A stretch of DNA of 64,000 nucleotides from assembly GCF_900104035.1 (NCBI RefSeq), contig NZ_FNIT01000001.1, positions 807,262 through 871,261 of the forward strand, read 5' to 3'. Under the pieces are notes generated by a model, which was not told the DNA's origin, did no database searches, and saw only the letters and a program-made list of their open reading frames with translations. Shown here one piece after another: positions 61,213-64,000 of the stretch (within the stretch, counting starts at the first letter, position 1; each line of letters opens with the position of its first letter). This DNA comes from Aureimonas jatrophae. GTDB taxonomy: Bacteria > Pseudomonadota > Alphaproteobacteria > Rhizobiales > Rhizobiaceae. The position numbers and the translations under genes are program-made.

Positions 61213-63450
61213 ATGAGCGACGAGAACGGGGGCGCCGGCTGCTCCGGCAACGGCAGGAGCAACGGTCCGCGCGGCGGCGGCGGTGGGGGCGGCAAGCGCT
61301 TCGGCGGCGGTGCGGGCGGCCGGGGACCGGGCGGTCCGAAGCGCTTCGGCGGCGCCAAGGCCGGCGAGGGCGGCCAGCGCTTTGGCGGCGGCGGCAAGCC
61401 CGGCGGCAGCCGCGACGGCGGGGCCAAGCCCTACCGCGCACGTCCGGCTGCAGACGCCGGTGCGGGCGGCGAGCGCACCGAGCGCCCGTTCCGCCCGCGC
61501 GGCGAGGGCGGCCGGAGCGAGGGTGGCGAGCGTTCGTTCAAGCCCCGTTCCTTCAAGCCGCGCGGCGACGGCGCCGCCTCGAGCGAGGCGCCCCGCCGCG
61601 AGCGATCCGAGCGCGCGGGCGGCGACCGGCCCTTCCGCGAGCGCACGCCCCGGCCGGACGGCGATGCGCCGCGCCCCTATCGCAACCGATCCGACGGCGG
61701 CAGCGATCGCCCGGCACGCGGCGAGGGCGACCGCCCGTTCCGCGCCCGCCGCGAGGACGGGGAGGGCGGCGAGCGCCGTGCGTCGCGCCCGCGCGAAACG
61801 CGCGAGGGAGAGGGTGGCGAGCGCCAGTCCTTCGTGCCGCGCTCGCGCGGCATGCGCGGCTCGCCCGACGGCTCGACACCCCGAGGCGCGGGCGACGAGC
61901 CGCGCCGCGACCGCTCGCGCGGCCAGCGTTCGCACGAGGACGGGGGCGACCGTCGCCCGCGCGCCCTGGAAGGCGGCGCGGAGCGTCGCTCGCGGACCGA
62001 CCGCCGACCGGCGGCCGCGGCCGCAACGGACAGCGCCTCCACCGGCTCGATGCGCATCGCCAAGCGCTTGGCGCGCGCCGGCATCTCGTCGCGCCGCGAC
62101 GCGGAGGGCATGATCGCCGACGGGCGCGTGTCGGTGAACGGGCGCAAGCTCGACTCGCCCGCGCTCGACGTGACCATGAGCGACCGCATCGAGATCGACG
62201 GCAAACCCTTGCCCGCGATCGAGCGCACGCGCCTGTGGCTCTTCCACAAGCCCGCCGGCACCGTGACCACCAACCACGACCCGGAAGGCCGGCCGACCGT
62301 GTTCGACCGCCTGCCGGACGAGATGCCGCGCGTCCTGACCGTCGGTCGGCTCGACATCAACACGGAAGGGCTGCTGCTCCTCACCAACGACGGCGGGCTC
62401 GCCCGTGTCTTGGAACTGCCGTCCACCGGCTGGCTGCGGCGATACCGCGTGCGCGCCTATGGCGAGATCATGCAGGAGCGCCTCGACGAGTTGCGTCAGG
62501 GCATCGCGGTGGAGGGTGTCTTCTACGGTGCGATCGAGGCGAGCCTCGACCGCACGCAGGGGCACAACGTCTGGCTGACGCTCGGCCTTCGCGAGGGCAA
62601 GAATCGCGAGGTCAAGCGCGTCCTGCAGCATCTCGGCCTCGAGGTGAACCGGCTGATCCGCCTGAGCTTCGGACCCTTCCAGCTCGGCGAGCTGGAGGAG
62701 GGCGCGGTGCAGGAGATCAACGGACGCACGCTGCGCGACCAGCTCGGGCCCGCCATGATCGAGGAGTCGGGCGCCGACTTCGACGCGCCCATCATCAATC
62801 CCTTCTCGAACAAGCCGGTCGCCGCCGCGCGGCCGGGCCGCGACGAGACGGTTGAGGGCGACGACAAGCCGGAGCGCGCCGCCAGGCCCGAACAATCGGA
62901 ATGGCGCAGCTTCGGCGGCGAGCGGCCCAACCGCAAGCGCTTCGGCGAGGCCAAGCGCGCCGATGCGCTCGGCCGCCTCGACACGCGGCCGCGCGAGGGC
63001 GGGCGCGGCGAGGGTCGCTTCGGCGACAAGCCGCGCTTTGCCGACAAGCCGAAGTTCGGAGAGGGCCGCAAGTTCGCCGACAAGCCGCGCTTCGGCGCGG
63101 GTCGCAGCGACGGCGACCGTCCCGCCCGCGACCGCGGCGAGGGGGGCGAGCGCCCGCGCCGCTTCGAGAGCCGCGACGGTGGTGCGGCCGCGGGCGGCGA
63201 GGAGAAGCGCCTGAGCCGTCCCAAGGACGCTCCGCGCCGCTCCGCCAACGTTTGGATGGCGCCCGGTGCCCGCGCGACCGGCGAGAAGAAGAAGCAGGAG
63301 CGTGCCGACCGGCAGCGCGAGCGCGACGAGCGGGCCTCGCGCCCGCCGCGCTCGGGACCCTCTCGTTCGGGCGGCGGCGGGGATCGGCCCCGTTCGGGAC
63401 CCGGCCGGCCTCGCCCGAGCGGCGGTGGCGGACGCTCCGACCGGAGCTGA
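61213..63450 (+). CDS. RluB-like pseudouridine synthase with long disordered ends
   Basis: This 745-residue protein contains a normal RluB/RsuA-type core of about 260 residues flanked by very long Gly/Arg/Glu-rich low-complexity regions: residues 1-279 and about 545-745. The core starts with an S4 domain (MRIAKRLARAGISSRRDAEG, 280-299) and continues with the catalytic domain, where GRLDINTEGLLLLTNDG holds catalytic Asp381. It modifies 23S rRNA, probably near position 2605. Extended tails are known in alphaproteobacterial homologues and resemble RNA-binding RGG regions. Only the core can be assigned firmly. rsmD follows six bases later. Confidence 0.88.
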   Translation: MSDENGGAGCSGNGRSNGPRGGGGGGGKRFGGGAGGRGPGGPKRFGGAKAGEGGQRFGGGGKPGGSRDGGAKPYRARPAADAGAGGERTERPFRPRGEGGRSEGGERSFKPRSFKPRGDGAASSEAPRRERSERAGGDRPFRERTPRPDGDAPRPYRNRSDGGSDRPARGEGDRPFRARREDGEGGERRASRPRETREGEGGERQSFVPRSRGMRGSPDGSTPRGAGDEPRRDRSRGQRSHEDGGDRRPRALEGGAERRSRTDRRPAAAAATDSASTGSMRIAKRLARAGISSRRDAEGMIADGRVSVNGRKLDSPALDVTMSDRIEIDGKPLPAIERTRLWLFHKPAGTVTTNHDPEGRPTVFDRLPDEMPRVLTVGRLDINTEGLLLLTNDGGLARVLELPSTGWLRRYRVRAYGEIMQERLDELRQGIAVEGVFYGAIEASLDRTQGHNVWLTLGLREGKNREVKRVLQHLGLEVNRLIRLSFGPFQLGELEEGAVQEINGRTLRDQLGPAMIEESGADFDAPIINPFSNKPVAAARPGRDETVEGDDKPERAARPEQSEWRSFGGERPNRKRFGEAKRADALGRLDTRPREGGRGEGRFGDKPRFADKPKFGEGRKFADKPRFGAGRSDGDRPARDRGEGGERPRRFESRDGGAAAGGEEKRLSRPKDAPRRSANVWMAPGARATGEKKKQERADRQRERDERASRPPRSGPSRSGGGGDRPRSGPGRPRPSGGGGRSDRS

Positions 63451-63456
63451 CGGCTC

Positions 63457-64000
63457 GTGACGCTGCGCATCGTGGCGGGCAGGCTCAAGGGGCGCCCGCT
63501 CCAGTCGCCGGAGGGAAGCGCGATCCGGCCGACTTCGGAGCGCCATCGCGGCGCGCTGTTCGACATCCTCGCCCACGGCGTGGGCGTCCGCTTCGAGGGC
63601 GCGCGCGTCCTCGACCTGTTCGCGGGCACCGGCGCGCTCGGGATCGAGGCCGTCTCGCGTGGTGGCCGCTTTGCGGTCTTCGTCGAGGAGAGCGCGGAAG
63701 GGCGCGGCCTGATCCGGGGCAACTGCGAGGCGCTCGGCCTCAACGGCTGCACCAAGATCCTACGGCGCGACGCCACGCGCCTGGGGCCGGCCGGCACGAT
63801 CGAGCCGTTCGACCTCGTGCTTCTCGACCCGCCCTACGGTCGGCGGCTGGGCGAGGCGGCGTTGGCCGGGCTCGTCGCGGGCGGCTGGCTGCGTCCCGAT
63901 GCCGTGCTGGTGCTGGAGGAAGGGCTCGACGCCCCGTTCTCGCCGGTTGCGGGACTGGCGCCGCTCGACGAGCGCGCGATGGGCGAAACGCGGCTGCGCT
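63457..64000 (+). CDS. 16S rRNA (guanine-966-N2)-methyltransferase RsmD, 3' end outside window
   Basis: The 181 visible codons start at a GTG six bases after the pseudouridine synthase gene and run off the end of the window. RIVAGRLKGRPLQSP at the N-terminus, the cofactor loop DLFAGTGALGIEAVSRG and the catalytic LLDPPYG motif identify RsmD. The protein methylates G966 of 16S rRNA. Only the last few residues are missing, judging by family length. Confidence 0.93.
   Translation, partial: MTLRIVAGRLKGRPLQSPEGSAIRPTSERHRGALFDILAHGVGVRFEGARVLDLFAGTGALGIEAVSRGGRFAVFVEESAEGRGLIRGNCEALGLNGCTKILRRDATRLGPAGTIEPFDLVLLDPPYGRRLGEAALAGLVAGGWLRPDAVLVLEEGLDAPFSPVAGLAPLDERAMGETRLR

Noticed and set aside
61213..62040. 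Repeated Gly/Arg-coding units that could look like a repeat or CRISPR array
   Set aside because: The units are irregular, in frame and part of a protein tail; no spacer-repeat order and no cas genes nearby.
61150..63576. A minus-strand open frame antisense to the pseudouridine synthase
   Set aside because: Its composition is purely that of the complement of a Gly/Arg-rich gene; no motif or ribosome binding site.

Overview
The window is GC-rich, densely packed bacterial chromosome, almost certainly from an alphaproteobacterium of the order Hyphomicrobiales (Rhizobiales). The support is an imuA-imuB-dnaE2 mutagenesis cassette behind a GAAC-N7-GAAC LexA site, an alphaproteobacterial-type HisRS in a hisS-hisZ-hisG operon with short-form HisG, a DUF1127 protein next to a LysR regulator, glcDEF, and a CIRCE-controlled groESL. 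The genus is not resolved; a member near Aurantimonadaceae is a guess. No rRNA, tRNA, CRISPR array, intact insertion sequence or prophage was seen.

Layout. 0-1.6 kb: an SDR oxidoreductase divergent from an HxlR regulator, with a clear dyad between them. 1.9-10.3 kb: a catabolic island with a tripartite tricarboxylate transporter (tctA, tctB, tctC) plus a PrpF/4-oxalomesaconate-tautomerase-like enzyme, a divergent LysR regulator, then a Tat-exported serine hydrolase and a tannase/feruloyl-esterase-family protein. 10.7-15.9 kb: a Stf0 sulfotransferase divergent from a compact six-gene run (small membrane protein, winged-helix regulator, cis-prenyltransferase, membrane-anchored linalool dehydratase/isomerase-like protein, 38-residue membrane protein, DgkA-type lipid kinase). 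16-21.7 kb: small hypothetical genes and the cytochrome bo3-type quinol oxidase operon cyoABCD. 21.9-30.4 kb: the SOS mutasome cassette, xseA, a LysR regulator and a DUF1127 gene. 30.4-37.2 kb: a CorC-type transporter, DUF937 protein, gshA, rsmE, an SDR and a PAP2 membrane phosphatase. 37.3-44.9 kb: glcDEF, two L,D-transpeptidases, a DUF2927 protein and tag. 45-51.6 kb: hisS-hisZ-hisG, doxX, fumC, csbD and a TSUP permease. 51.7-64 kb: groESL, a HAD phosphatase, ribF, a GNAT, ileS, a lipoprotein, tadA, a large rluB-like pseudouridine synthase and the start of rsmD.

The most interesting region is 11.7-15.9 kb. Four genes there are joined by ATGA or TGATG stop-start overlaps: a cis-prenyltransferase that makes polyprenyl diphosphates, a linalool dehydratase/isomerase-like (alpha,alpha)6-barrel protein with four added membrane segments, a 38-aa single-span protein, and an undecaprenol/diacylglycerol kinase-family protein. 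Their own regulator is encoded just upstream. I read this as a possible dedicated polyprenol-modifying or recycling system. The gene content and coupling are seen in the sequence; the pathway is inference.
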